Source of the DNA: Betaproteobacteria bacterium
GTDB lineage: Bacteria; Pseudomonadota; Gammaproteobacteria; Burkholderiales; SG8-41
Length of the DNA: 51,165 nucleotides
Direction: 5' to 3'
Assembly: GCA_021730905.1 (NCBI GenBank)
Contig: JAKFYK010000024.1
Location: forward strand, 1-51,165
This document shows, piece by piece, positions 16,268-24,966 of this stretch (its first letter is position 1; each line of letters begins with the position of its first letter). The position numbers and the translations under genes were made by a program. The notes under the pieces are model-generated. The model worked only from the letters and a program-made list of their open reading frames with translations. It was not told where the DNA came from and did no database searches.

Positions 16268-17893
16268 CTATCTCGCAAATCTGAACGTTGCCGACGGCTC
16301 GTCCATCCGGTCGCGCGGTTTGCGTATGCGATTCGCCATTTCCAGCGCTGGTGGTGCATTCTCAAGCAGGATCGCCATTTGCCGCTCGTTGAGTTTTAGC
16401 CCGGCACGCCGCGCCATCGTTTCCACCGTGCCGCGTGTGGCTACATCGACATCCGGCCTCGGTTCAAACACGGCCGTATCAACCGCGGGTGCTTGCGCAC
16501 CAGGATCGAGTGGCGGCCTTTGTTTATGCCAGTCGGTCGCTTGCTGGTAGGCGTGTCCCACGGCCAATACTTGAGCGTCGTTGAAAGGCCGGGTGATGAG
16601 TTGCAGCCCCAGCGGCAATTCGTTGTTCGAGAATCCACCGCACAGCACCAGCGCCGGCGTGCGCGCCGAGTTCGACGGCGTGAAGGCGTTGGATTTGCGC
16701 CAGAAATTGGTAACGCGATAATCCTCGAAGCGCGGCGCCGGGCCGAAGCCCGCTGTGAGCAGCACATCATACTTTTTTAGCAACGGTTGCATGTCGGCGA
16801 TGTAACGCCGGTGCTCGCGCAGTGCCTGCACGTAATCGCTGGCCTGAAACAGGCACGCCGGCAGTGCACGCCCCAGAAAATCGCGGCCGAAATCGCCAGG
16901 CCTTGCGATCAGGTCTTTCTGGTGTATCGAATAGATTTCGCTTTCGGCGATGAGTATCTTCACATCAAACCCATCCATCATCGGCCGTGCGCGACAGTCT
17001 TCAAGCGTTGCGCCCAATTGTTTGAACGTCTTGATCGCTTCTTCCATCGCGTGGCGCAGATCTTCGTGCGCGGGCAGATCTTCTTCCCAGTAGTGGCGCA
17101 GCACGCCGATTTTGAGGCCTTTGATGCCAGCTTTGAGCGCCGCGCGGTAATCGGGAATATTCTGTTCAGTGCTGCCGGCATCTTTGGCATCGTAGCCTGC
17201 GATGGCTTGCAGCAGAATCGCACAGTCCTCGGCGGTGCGCGCCATCGGGCCGCAATGATCGAAGGTAAACGAATTGGGAATCACGCCGGCGCGGCTCACC
17301 AGTCCGTACGTCGGCATCAGGCCGGTAATGCCGCAGTGCGAGGCCGGGCCGCGGATCGAGCCGCCGGTGTCGGAGCCCAGCGCAGCGGGTGTCAGTCCTG
17401 CCGCGAGCGCCACGCCCGAACCACTGGAAGAACCGCCGGAAAAATGCGCGAGATTCCACGGATTGCGCGCGGGCGGCCACGGCAGGTCGAACGAAGGCCC
17501 GCCGTGCGCGAACTCATGCGTTTGCAGTTTGCCGAGCAGGATCGCGCCCGCATCGAGCAGTTTCTGCGTGGTGGTGGCGTTGCTTGCAGGTATATTGTCG
17601 ATCGCGACTTTCGACCCGCCCGACGTGAGTATTCCCCCGGTGTTGTAAATATCTTTCAGCGCGAACGGCATGCCGTGCAGCGGACCGCGATAGTTGCCGT
17701 TGGCGATTTCCTGCTCAGCGGCTTTTGCCTGTGAGCGCGCCATGTCGCCGGTGACGGTGATGAACGCCGACAGTTGCGGCTGATAGGTTGCAATGCGCGC
17801 GAGCAAAGCGTCGGCGAGTTCCACCGGCGACAGCTTCTTGCTGCGTATCAGTTCAGCGGTTTGCGCCAGCGTGAGGTAATGCAGATCGCTCAT
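16268..17893 (-). CDS. Amidase-signature family amidase
   Basis: A 541-aa amidase-signature enzyme that hydrolyses an amide to acid and ammonia. The Ser-cisSer-Lys triad is visible: K80 (in ALKD), S155 in the GGSSSGSG loop and S179 in DTGGSIRGP, with the normal 24-residue gap between the serines. No signal peptide, so cytoplasmic. It is not clearly GatA because no gatB/gatC is near. Its start lies 8 nt past the stop of a Bug receptor gene that follows another, so receptor-receptor-amidase is one leftward operon; the imported compound may be an amide. Confidence 0.9.
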   Translation of the reverse strand: MSDLHYLTLAQTAELIRSKKLSPVELADALLARIATYQPQLSAFITVTGDMARSQAKAAEQEIANGNYRGPLHGMPFALKDIYNTGGILTSGGSKVAIDNIPASNATTTQKLLDAGAILLGKLQTHEFAHGGPSFDLPWPPARNPWNLAHFSGGSSSGSGVALAAGLTPAALGSDTGGSIRGPASHCGITGLMPTYGLVSRAGVIPNSFTFDHCGPMARTAEDCAILLQAIAGYDAKDAGSTEQNIPDYRAALKAGIKGLKIGVLRHYWEEDLPAHEDLRHAMEEAIKTFKQLGATLEDCRARPMMDGFDVKILIAESEIYSIHQKDLIARPGDFGRDFLGRALPACLFQASDYVQALREHRRYIADMQPLLKKYDVLLTAGFGPAPRFEDYRVTNFWRKSNAFTPSNSARTPALVLCGGFSNNELPLGLQLITRPFNDAQVLAVGHAYQQATDWHKQRPPLDPGAQAPAVDTAVFEPRPDVDVATRGTVETMARRAGLKLNERQMAILLENAPPALEMANRIRKPRDRMDEPSATFRFAR

Positions 17894-17901
17894 CGGCTAA
17901 G

Positions 17902-18897
17902 TCACTTTGCAAGTCCAAGATCGGCGAGTATCACGCGCGTTTGCTCGTACTCCACTTCGAGTTGTTTCGTGAATGCGGCGCTCAGCAGGTAACTCGGGTT
18001 CCAGAACTGCTGCTCGGTGTCCTTGCGCCACTCGGGACTTTTCGCGAGTTTCTCGAACGTGGCATCCCAGTAGGCGATTTCGGGCGCCTTCATGCCTTTC
18101 GGGCCCATGAAGCCGCGCCAGGTGTAAAACACTGCGTTGCTGCCTTGCTCCTTGAGCGTGGGCAGTTCCGCGAGCGCGCCGGTCTGGCGCTCGGCCGCGG
18201 AGATGCCGAGGATGCGCGCGCGGCCTTCCTTTTGCAGCGGAAACATGCTGCGTGGCGACGCCACATACACGTCGACATGGCCGCCGAGCATTGCAGTCAG
18301 CGCCGGGCCGCCGCCGGGATATATAACGGTTTTTACTTTCGCCGGATCAACGCCGATGGATTTAAGGTACATGCTCATCACGATGTGATTGTGATTGCCG
18401 CGCGCGGTGGCGAACGCCCAGGACAGCGACTGCGGGTCTTTCTTCATGCGCGCAGTGAGATCGGCGAGCGTCTTGATCGGCGAATCAGCTTTGACGGAAA
18501 GCACCACGAACTCGCGCGCCAGAATATTCAGCGGCGTGAAATGCGTGTAGGTGAGCGGCGACGTGCCCATCAGTTTGTTGCCGATCAGCGCCGGAGAAAT
18601 CGTCGCGATGTAATGCGCGTCGCCGGTGTGCTGATTGAGGTAGGCCCAGCCGATGGTGTTGGCCGCGCCGGGTTTGTTGACCACTGCCGAACTCGCCACC
18701 AGCCCGGTGTTCTGAAAAATGTTCTGCACCACGCGCGCCATCACATCGGGAGACCCGCCGGGCGCGGAGCCGACCACGAGCTCCACGGTTTTGCTGGGCT
18801 TCCACGCCTGCGCCTGCGCGGCTGATGCAAGTGTCGCGCTGGTTATCACGGTGATGAGCAGAGCGATGAATTTGCATAAGTATTTGTTTTTAAACAT
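17902..18897 (-). CDS. Bug/TctC-type receptor, tandem copy A
   Basis: A 331-aa periplasmic receptor of a divergent Bug subgroup (WKPSKTVELVVGSAPGGSPD, ATARGNHNHIVMS, WRGFMGPKG). It is clearly paralogous to the gene upstream (18927): both share DSPI, the RKDPxSxS-A-ATARGNHNH stretch and FxWRGFMGPKG. The signal peptide starts MFKNKYLCKF, and codons 3-8 are made by an exact R1 motif. GAGG lies 12 nt before ATG. In one operon with the downstream amidase (8-nt gap). Confidence 0.88.
   Translation of the reverse strand: MFKNKYLCKFIALLITVITSATLASAAQAQAWKPSKTVELVVGSAPGGSPDVMARVVQNIFQNTGLVASSAVVNKPGAANTIGWAYLNQHTGDAHYIATISPALIGNKLMGTSPLTYTHFTPLNILAREFVVLSVKADSPIKTLADLTARMKKDPQSLSWAFATARGNHNHIVMSMYLKSIGVDPAKVKTVIYPGGGPALTAMLGGHVDVYVASPRSMFPLQKEGRARILGISAAERQTGALAELPTLKEQGSNAVFYTWRGFMGPKGMKAPEIAYWDATFEKLAKSPEWRKDTEQQFWNPSYLLSAAFTKQLEVEYEQTRVILADLGLAK
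18877..18890 (-). repeat. R1 AT-rich dispersed motif, exact, in coding sequence
   Basis: Minus strand AAAACAAATACTTA, encoding NKYL at the extreme N-terminus of the Bug receptor signal peptide. Confidence 0.6.
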
Positions 18898-18926
18898 ATT
18901 TATATCCTCGTATAGTTCGTTTTAAC

Positions 18927-19907
18927 TCAGCGGACAAGCACCCCTAATTCTGCCAATAACTTTTGCATACTTTCGGTTTCGCTTTCCAGATGCCGCAGCG
19001 TCTGCGCGCTGTTCATGAAATCTTCCGCCCATGCATTGCGTTCGACATCCTGTTTCCATTCCGGCGCTTTCACCAGTTGCGCGAAAGCCTGATCCCAAAA
19101 CGCCATCTGCGCGGGCGACAATCCTTTCGGGCCCATGAAACCGCGCCAACTGAAATAGACGGCGTTGATGCCTTGTTCGCGCAACGTTGGCGCGGCGGCA
19201 AACGCGCCGCCCTGACGCTGGGGCGCCGCGATGCCCAACACGCGCACTTTACCGCTGGCGATCAGCGGAACCACGTTGGCGGGTGCGACGACGCCCACAT
19301 CAATATGTCCGCCGAGCATGGCCGTGGTGGCTTCGCCGCCGGCATTGTACACAATCGCCTTGGCTCTGCGCGGATCACCGCCCGCAGCCTTGATCAACAG
19401 TCCGATCATCACGTGGTTGTGATTGCCGCGCGCCGTGGCATAGGCAAAACTCACCGACGACGGGTCCTTGCGCAGGCGCTCCACCAGATCACGCGCGCTG
19501 GTGATCGGCGAATCCGCGCGGGTGACAAACACCGGATACTCGCGCAGCAGGATGGCGAGCGGCGAGAAATGGCGGAAATTGAGCGGACTCAGGCCCAGCA
19601 GATGATTGGTGAGCACGGTCGTTGACAGCGTGACGATAAAGTGCGCGTCACCCGCATGCTGATTCAGGTAATGCAGGGCCAGCATGCCGCCCGCACCCGG
19701 CTTGTTGTTGACGCTGACATTGGGAAACGCGGGGATCGACGCGAGTATTCGTTGCGTCACGCGCGCGCTGCGATCCGACGAGCCGCCGGCGGCAGATTGC
19801 ACGATCACCTCGACATTCCTTGATGGCTTCCAGGCGCCGCCTTGCGCGTGCGCGAATCCGGCAGCGCACGCCATTGCAAGAATCGGCAACCATTGCATCC
19901 AGCGCAT
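18927..19907 (-). CDS. Bug/TctC-type receptor, tandem copy B
   Basis: A 326-aa receptor with signal peptide MRWMQWLPILAMACAAGFAHAQ. Paralogue of the next gene (17902), in the same divergent subgroup. CCGGAGGAAAGT before ATG 19907 is a near-ideal ribosome-binding site and settles the start, although the frame is open to 20276. It is the first gene of the receptor-receptor-amidase operon and is divergent from the aldolase-like gene at 20055. The 29-nt gap to copy A is AT-rich. Confidence 0.9.
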   Translation of the reverse strand: MRWMQWLPILAMACAAGFAHAQGGAWKPSRNVEVIVQSAAGGSSDRSARVTQRILASIPAFPNVSVNNKPGAGGMLALHYLNQHAGDAHFIVTLSTTVLTNHLLGLSPLNFRHFSPLAILLREYPVFVTRADSPITSARDLVERLRKDPSSVSFAYATARGNHNHVMIGLLIKAAGGDPRRAKAIVYNAGGEATTAMLGGHIDVGVVAPANVVPLIASGKVRVLGIAAPQRQGGAFAAAPTLREQGINAVYFSWRGFMGPKGLSPAQMAFWDQAFAQLVKAPEWKQDVERNAWAEDFMNSAQTLRHLESETESMQKLLAELGVLVR

Positions 19908-20054
19908 ACTTTCCTCCGGACGACACTGTTTTCGTGTCTGCTCCCGCATCGTATCGCCGAACCCGGCTGCTGTCACGGCGCACAAGCACAGCCTGTGTTG
20001 ACGCCCCGGCGCGCGGTCACTAAGCTTGCCACCTTCAACCGAAGGCGAATCCCC

Positions 20055-21176
20055 ATGTCCTCCTATTACACGCCCGCCCACATCGGCATGCCGCTGGCCG
20101 ACGTCGATACACCCGCGCTGATTCTTGATCTGGACGCCTTCGAGGGCAATCTCCAGCGCCTGCATCAATCGCTCGCCGGTCGCGATATAAAAGTTCGCCC
20201 GCACGCGAAGAGCCATAAATGCCCTGAAATCGCGCTGCGCCAGATGGCACTCGGCGCGGTCGGGGTGTGCTGCCAAAAAGTGAGCGAAGCCGAGGCGATG
20301 GTGGATGGCGGCGTGAGCGATGTGTTGATCGCGAACGAAGTGGTGGGCGCGGCGAAACTGAAACGTCTCGCGGCGCTTTCAAAGCGCGCGAAAATCGCGG
20401 TGTGCGCGGATCACCCCGATAATGTCGCAGCGCTCGATGCGGCCGCGCGCGAAGCAGGGGTCACGCTCAACGTGCTGGTGGAAGTCAACGTCGGCGCCAA
20501 TCGCTGCGGCGTCGAGCCGGGCGAGCCTGCGTTTAATCTTGCAAAGCAAATTCATCAAAGCAAAAACCTGCGATTCGCCGGCTTGCAGGCGTATCAGGGC
20601 GGCGCGCAGCATATGCGCAAAACCGAAGAACGCCGCGTGGCGATTGACGCAGCTTGTGAAAAAGTCAAACGCACGACCGCGTTGCTGGCGCAGGCTGGCA
20701 TCCCGTGCGAACGTGTGACGGGCGCGGGCACCGGCACCTATTTGTTCGAGGCGGCGAGCAGCGTGTATCACGAATTGCAAACGGGTTCGTACATTTTCAT
20801 GGATGTGGATTACGCGAAGAACGACTGGACGGAAAGCGGCATTCCGCGCTTTGAACACAGTCTGTTCGTATGGACCACGGTGATGAGTTGTCCGGCGAGT
20901 GATCGCGCGATTGTCGATGCAGGCCTCAAGGCATCGAGTGTCGATTCGGGCATGCCGCGCGTGTTTGATACGCCAGGCGCGGAATACGTCAGGGCATCGG
21001 ATGAACACGGCGTGCTGAAATTATCTGCGGGCACTACGCTGCCGCTGGGCCACAAGTTAAAGCTGGTGCCGGGACATTGCGATCCGACGGTGAATCTTTA
21101 CGATCACTTTGTGTGCGTGCGTGGCGGCCGCGTGGAAGCGCTGTGGCCGATTGCCGCGCGCGGCGCACTTCTATAA
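20055..21176 (+). CDS. D-threonine aldolase/3-hydroxy-D-aspartate aldolase-like PLP enzyme
   Basis: A 373-aa fold-type III PLP enzyme (alanine-racemase-like N-terminal barrel, C-terminal beta domain). K52 in RPHAKSHK should bind PLP. The C-terminal HCDPTVN (H341, D343) resembles the His-x-Asp metal site of D-threonine and 3-hydroxyaspartate aldolases; D-serine dehydratases of the same family use a His-x-Cys pair, so aldolase is preferred. Expected to cleave a D-3-hydroxy amino acid to glycine plus an aldehyde. AAGGCG precedes ATG 20055. Its stop TAA lies in an R1 motif and the next gene follows at once. Confidence 0.85.
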   Translation: MSSYYTPAHIGMPLADVDTPALILDLDAFEGNLQRLHQSLAGRDIKVRPHAKSHKCPEIALRQMALGAVGVCCQKVSEAEAMVDGGVSDVLIANEVVGAAKLKRLAALSKRAKIAVCADHPDNVAALDAAAREAGVTLNVLVEVNVGANRCGVEPGEPAFNLAKQIHQSKNLRFAGLQAYQGGAQHMRKTEERRVAIDAACEKVKRTTALLAQAGIPCERVTGAGTGTYLFEAASSVYHELQTGSYIFMDVDYAKNDWTESGIPRFEHSLFVWTTVMSCPASDRAIVDAGLKASSVDSGMPRVFDTPGAEYVRASDEHGVLKLSAGTTLPLGHKLKLVPGHCDPTVNLYDHFVCVRGGRVEALWPIAARGALL

Positions 21177-21187
21177 CTATTTGTTTT
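21174..21187 (-). repeat. R1 AT-rich dispersed motif, exact
   Basis: Minus strand AAAACAAATAGTTA, between two rightward genes. It contains the stop codon of the aldolase-like gene and ends one base before the AAAGGA ribosome-binding site of the next. Confidence 0.6.
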
Positions 21188-21199
21188 AAAGGATATTTT

Positions 21200-22117
21200 T
21201 TGAGTAAAATCCGTCGCGTAGGATTCATCGGCATCGGCAACATGGGTAGTCCGATGGCGGCGCGCATCGTCAAAGCCGGCTTTGATCTCACGGTGTATGA
21301 CATCAACCCGGAAGTGTCGGAAAAATTTGTCGCGCAGCACGGCGGCACAGCGGCGGCGAGTCTCGCCGAGCTGGGACGCCATGCCGAGGCCGTGATCACC
21401 ATGTTGCCCAACGACAAAATCGTCAATGCCGTGATACTGGGAGAGCGGGGCGTTGCCAGCACGCTCGCGCGAGACAGCATTGTGATCGACATGAGCACGT
21501 CCGATCCGGTGGCGACACAGGAGCTGGCCGCTGCGCTCAAGCCGCGCGGCATCGCGGTGGTCGATGCGCCGGTGATGGGCGGCGTGGTGTTCGCGCGCGA
21601 CGCCACACTCGACATCATGGCAGCGGGCGAGGTAGCGGCGGTTGAGCGGGCGACATCGTTGCTGACATGCATGGGACGCAGCCTGATCCACTGCGGCGCG
21701 ACGGGCAATGCACATGCGCTCAAGGCGCTCGCCAACTATGTCAATGCCTGCGCCATGATTAACGTGGTTGAAGCCATGGCCATCGGCAAAAAATTCGGAC
21801 TCGATGCAAAATTCATGGCCGATGCGCTGCTGCCGATGATCAATGGCCGCCAGCACCCACTGGAAAAGAAAGTCATTCCGCAAATCCTCACGCGCCAATT
21901 CAGCACCGGCATGGCGATGGGTTTCATTGCCAAGGATATCAAGATTGCGGTCGATACTGCTCATTCAATCGGCGCCTATGCACCGCTTGCCGAATGCACG
22001 CATGCCTTGTGGGCGGAGGCCGTGCAAAAATTCGGCGGGCAACTCGATCAAACCGAGGTAGCGAAGCTGTGGGAACAGGCAACCGGCGTGACGCTCGGTA
22101 TGAAGGCAACATCCTAA
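21200..22117 (+). CDS. 3-hydroxyisobutyrate dehydrogenase family oxidoreductase
   Basis: A 305-aa beta-hydroxyacid dehydrogenase. NAD(P) loop GFIGIGNMG (G11, G13, G16), substrate region near MSTSDP (98-103) and catalytic K175 with N179 (GNAHALKALAN). The family oxidises 3-hydroxy acids such as 3-hydroxyisobutyrate, tartronate semialdehyde (reverse) or L-threonate. I chose TTG 21200: AAAGGA ends 7 nt before it, and residues from the next codon give the usual SKIRRVGFIG opening. The frame is open to 21077, inside the aldolase gene. Co-transcribed with the aldolase-like gene. Confidence 0.87.
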   Translation: MSKIRRVGFIGIGNMGSPMAARIVKAGFDLTVYDINPEVSEKFVAQHGGTAAASLAELGRHAEAVITMLPNDKIVNAVILGERGVASTLARDSIVIDMSTSDPVATQELAAALKPRGIAVVDAPVMGGVVFARDATLDIMAAGEVAAVERATSLLTCMGRSLIHCGATGNAHALKALANYVNACAMINVVEAMAIGKKFGLDAKFMADALLPMINGRQHPLEKKVIPQILTRQFSTGMAMGFIAKDIKIAVDTAHSIGAYAPLAECTHALWAEAVQKFGGQLDQTEVAKLWEQATGVTLGMKATS

Positions 22118-22187
22118 ACAGCAAACGACATTTATTGACTGCATCAGCCTTGATGCTCATTGTAATTTTGGAACAGGAGTGAACCGC

Positions 22188-23090
22188 ATGGCCACGGCAC
22201 AGGAAAAAAACAAACTCGTTCTCGGCACCGCCACACCCGGCGGCGGATTTCCCGCCTATGGCTGGCCGTATGCCGAAGTGCTGAACGCGACAGATGCCAC
22301 GCTCGGCATCGAGCCGATCAACACCAAGGGCAGCACCGAAAATATCGTCTCGCTGGAACAGGACAAACTCGATTTGGGCTTGGTAACCGGTGAGGTCACC
22401 TACGAAGCGATCAAAGGCATCAGCGGCGCGCCCGTAAAAAATATTCGTATTATCAATGCCACGTACTCGCAGGCGGGCATGTTCATGGTGCGCGCCGATA
22501 GTCCGTACCAAAGTATTGCCGATCTCAAGGGCAAGCCCATCGTGTGGGGTGCGGGCACCTCGGGTTTTATCGTGCTGGCGCGCTACGTGATGGACGGCAT
22601 GGGCTTCGACTACCAGAAAGATTTTCAGCCGATACTGCTGAAAAGCGCGGGCGAAGGTCCGCCGATGGTACTCGACGGACGCGCCGCGGCGATGTGGGGC
22701 GGCGGCGTGGGCTGGCCGCCGTTCATGAACATCGCCAATGGCCCGGCGGGCGGGCGCTTCATCGCACCCGACGCGGAAGAGATCAAACAGATCACCATGA
22801 AGCACACGTTTCTTAAGCAAACCGTCATGCCTGCGGGCAGCTATCCCGGCCAGCAGAAGGCTGTGAATTCTGTCGGGTCGTGGCCGTTTGTGCTGGCACG
22901 CGCGTCGCTGCCGGATGAGGCCGCTTACAAGCTTGCGCGCGCGTTGCACCAGAGTGAAGGCGCGTTCGCCAAGCGTCTGGAGCAGGCGGCTGAATCGACA
23001 TTGGCGAATACGCTGGCGGCTGCACCCAGCCGTGAGTTGATACACCCCGGTGTGCTTAAGTACATGCGCGAGGCTGGGTTGTTGAAATAG
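22188..23090 (+). CDS. TAXI-family TRAP-type substrate-binding protein without an in-frame signal peptide
   Basis: A 300-aa TAXI-type binding protein (KLVLGTATPGGGFPAYG, NTKGSTENIVSLEQDKLDLGLV, GAGTSGFIVLARYV). Such proteins are periplasmic and normally carry a leader of 20-30 residues. Here ATG 22188, with AGGAG 8 nt upstream, gives only MATA before QEKNKL, which would be the mature start. A leader-like stretch (KRHLLTASALMLIVIL) is encoded just upstream in another frame and ends at a TGA at 22180. Either a frameshift removed the leader or the assembly has an error. No TRAP membrane gene is present. A strong terminator follows. Confidence 0.82.
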   Translation: MATAQEKNKLVLGTATPGGGFPAYGWPYAEVLNATDATLGIEPINTKGSTENIVSLEQDKLDLGLVTGEVTYEAIKGISGAPVKNIRIINATYSQAGMFMVRADSPYQSIADLKGKPIVWGAGTSGFIVLARYVMDGMGFDYQKDFQPILLKSAGEGPPMVLDGRAAAMWGGGVGWPPFMNIANGPAGGRFIAPDAEEIKQITMKHTFLKQTVMPAGSYPGQQKAVNSVGSWPFVLARASLPDEAAYKLARALHQSEGAFAKRLEQAAESTLANTLAAAPSRELIHPGVLKYMREAGLLK

Positions 23091-23096
23091 CAGCTC

Positions 23097-23127
23097 AAAA
23101 AAAAGCGCGTCTCGGCGCGCTTTTTTT
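23097..23127 (+). terminator. Rho-independent terminator
   Basis: GCGCG/CGCGC stem flanked by an A-run and a T-run, giving a 12-bp A8-type stem with a six-base loop and T7 tail. The A-run makes it work in both directions: for the TAXI gene on the plus strand and for the secreted-protein gene on the minus strand. Confidence 0.9.
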
Positions 23128-23152
23128 GTCCGTGCAACTGCTTCAGTCCTGG

Positions 23153-23854
23153 CTACCTCGGCTTGCGGCAGCCAAATGTGCCGTTCGGATTCTCAAAATA
23201 AACCAGGTCTGGCGGGCACTGCGTCTTGGGTGCAGGTTTAGGCATCGGCCTGCACTGGAAGCTGCCGTCTTTGGCGGCGTAGCTGGCTTGATGGCCGTCA
23301 AGGCAGACCGGGGTTCTGGCGGGCGCGTTGGGCATCGGCCTGCATGAGTAAGTGCCGCCCGGCGCTACGTAGCTCGCCTGATACCCTTGAGGGCAGCCGG
23401 CGCCGACCGTCCTGGCAGCGGGAGGACTACTGGCCGCTGGCGCAGACACGGGTGGTGCTACGGGTACCGGTGCTGGCGTTGGCGCGGGCGCAGACGTAGA
23501 CAACGCGTCCACCACCAGCGTGACTCTTGCGCGGCCGATGCAGCCGAAGTGGCTGGTAACTTTTTTGCCTTCCGCGCTTACGGTGTAGGTGCCGGGCCGG
23601 GCATAGGTCTTGGTGAAGGTGCGCGGGAACTGGTCTTTGTCCACGACTTTTACATCGAGACCGTCGCCATCGCCGTAGTTGATGCGCAGGCCGCAGTTAT
23701 TGCCTTGGGTTTCGTCGCCGGTGACGGTGATGGTAACGGACGATCCGGCTTTGATACCGGCCGGTTCGACTCTCACGCTTTCGATCTTGTTAAGCGCGTG
23801 GGCTGCGCCGGAAGCCATGACAAGCGTCGCAGCAAAAATGACGATGCGTTTCAT
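23153..23854 (-). CDS. Secreted PKD-like protein with Cys-rich C-terminal repeats
   Basis: A 233-aa exported protein. Signal peptide MKRIVIFAATLVMASGAAHA; residues about 22-115 form an immunoglobulin/PKD-like domain (RVEPAGIKAGSSVTITVTG, YARPGTYTVSAEGKK) with two Cys. A Pro/Ala/Val-rich linker covers 118-145, and three tandem units of about 27 residues follow, each with CP-G-A-Y-G-Y/F-CR-MP and two Cys that probably pair. AGGACG precedes the ATG. No catalytic residues are seen; cell-surface or periplasmic binding is a guess. Confidence 0.7.
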   Translation of the reverse strand: MKRIVIFAATLVMASGAAHALNKIESVRVEPAGIKAGSSVTITVTGDETQGNNCGLRINYGDGDGLDVKVVDKDQFPRTFTKTYARPGTYTVSAEGKKVTSHFGCIGRARVTLVVDALSTSAPAPTPAPVPVAPPVSAPAASSPPAARTVGAGCPQGYQASYVAPGGTYSCRPMPNAPARTPVCLDGHQASYAAKDGSFQCRPMPKPAPKTQCPPDLVYFENPNGTFGCRKPR

Positions 23855-23881
23855 TATTCGTCCTGTTTCCTGGCGGCCGCG

Positions 23882-24832
23882 TCAGGCACTTACCGTTTCC
23901 GCTTTCGCCAGGCCCGGCATATCGAACCCGAGTTTCAGCAGACCATCCACCACGGTTTTCGCCTGCGGCGCGGTCAACTCCACCAGCGGCGGGCGCACCG
24001 TTGCCCATTCCGGATCGCGCGCATAGTGCGCGATCACCGCTTTGAGTGCGGGGATCATGATGTACTGGCCGGTGGTCTTGCGAATGACATCGAGTTGCGC
24101 CTGTTGCGCATCCGCGTCGGCGTTTTTCCATTCGCAATAAAGTTTGTCGATCGCCGCCGGGTTGACGTTGGCGGTGGCGGAAATGCAGCCCGCGCCGTGA
24201 TTGCGCATGTTGGCGAGCAGGAACGATTCGCTGCCGACGAATACATCGAAGCCCTGTTTCGCGAAGGCGTCGAGGAAAACTTTGGTGTTGTTCCAGTCGC
24301 CGGAGCTGTCTTTCATGCCGGCGATGGCTTTGGGGTAGCGCTTGAGTAATCGTTCGACCAGCTTCGGGGTGATGGCAACTACAGCGACCGGCGGAATGTG
24401 ATACAGGTAAATCTGCAGCCGCGCGTCGCCCACACGCTCGATGACTTCGGAGAAAGTGCGGAACAGGCCTTCTTCGGTGACATCCTTGTAATAAAACGGC
24501 GGCAGCATCAGTACGCCCGCGCAGCCGGCTTTGACCGCGTGTTCGGTCAGGCGCACGGTGTCGGTAAACGCGCAGCAGCCGGTGCCGGGCATCATGCGCG
24601 CCGGGTCCACGCCTGCCTGCAGCAGCGAATCGAGCAGCGCCATGCGTTCATTGGTCGAAAGGGAATTGGCTTCGCTGTTGGTGCCGAACACCGCGAGACC
24701 GGAGCCTTGTCCCAGCATCCATTTGCATTGTGCGACAAAGCGATTGTGGTCGGGGCTGTAGTCGGCCTTGAACGGTGTGCATACCGGCGCGAGCACGCCT
24801 TTGATGCGCCCGGGTAATTTCGGTTCTTTCAT
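23882..24832 (-). CDS. DapA-family (dihydrodipicolinate synthase/N-acetylneuraminate lyase) aldolase
   Basis: A 316-aa TIM-barrel class I aldolase. Schiff-base K174 in AGMKDSSGDW, Y144 in IYLYHIPP and the GTNSEAN loop (50-56) are present. It is probably not the housekeeping DapA: residues around the active site differ and the neighbours are transport and catabolic genes. The family takes pyruvate-forming or -using aldol reactions on sugar acids. GAGGAG before ATG 24832 fixes the start. Divergent from the ModA-like pair at 24967. Confidence 0.87.
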   Translation of the reverse strand: MKEPKLPGRIKGVLAPVCTPFKADYSPDHNRFVAQCKWMLGQGSGLAVFGTNSEANSLSTNERMALLDSLLQAGVDPARMMPGTGCCAFTDTVRLTEHAVKAGCAGVLMLPPFYYKDVTEEGLFRTFSEVIERVGDARLQIYLYHIPPVAVVAITPKLVERLLKRYPKAIAGMKDSSGDWNNTKVFLDAFAKQGFDVFVGSESFLLANMRNHGAGCISATANVNPAAIDKLYCEWKNADADAQQAQLDVIRKTTGQYIMIPALKAVIAHYARDPEWATVRPPLVELTAPQAKTVVDGLLKLGFDMPGLAKAETVSA

Positions 24833-24966
24833 AATGGGCTCCTCGAAGCAGAAATTTGATGTTGAATCAACTCGTGGCGCGCTTAAACCTTGCCGCACCG
24901 CCGGTTACAATCGAGAATACCATAGAGTCGGGCAACCGATAATTTTTGAATCCAGGACGAAACCAA

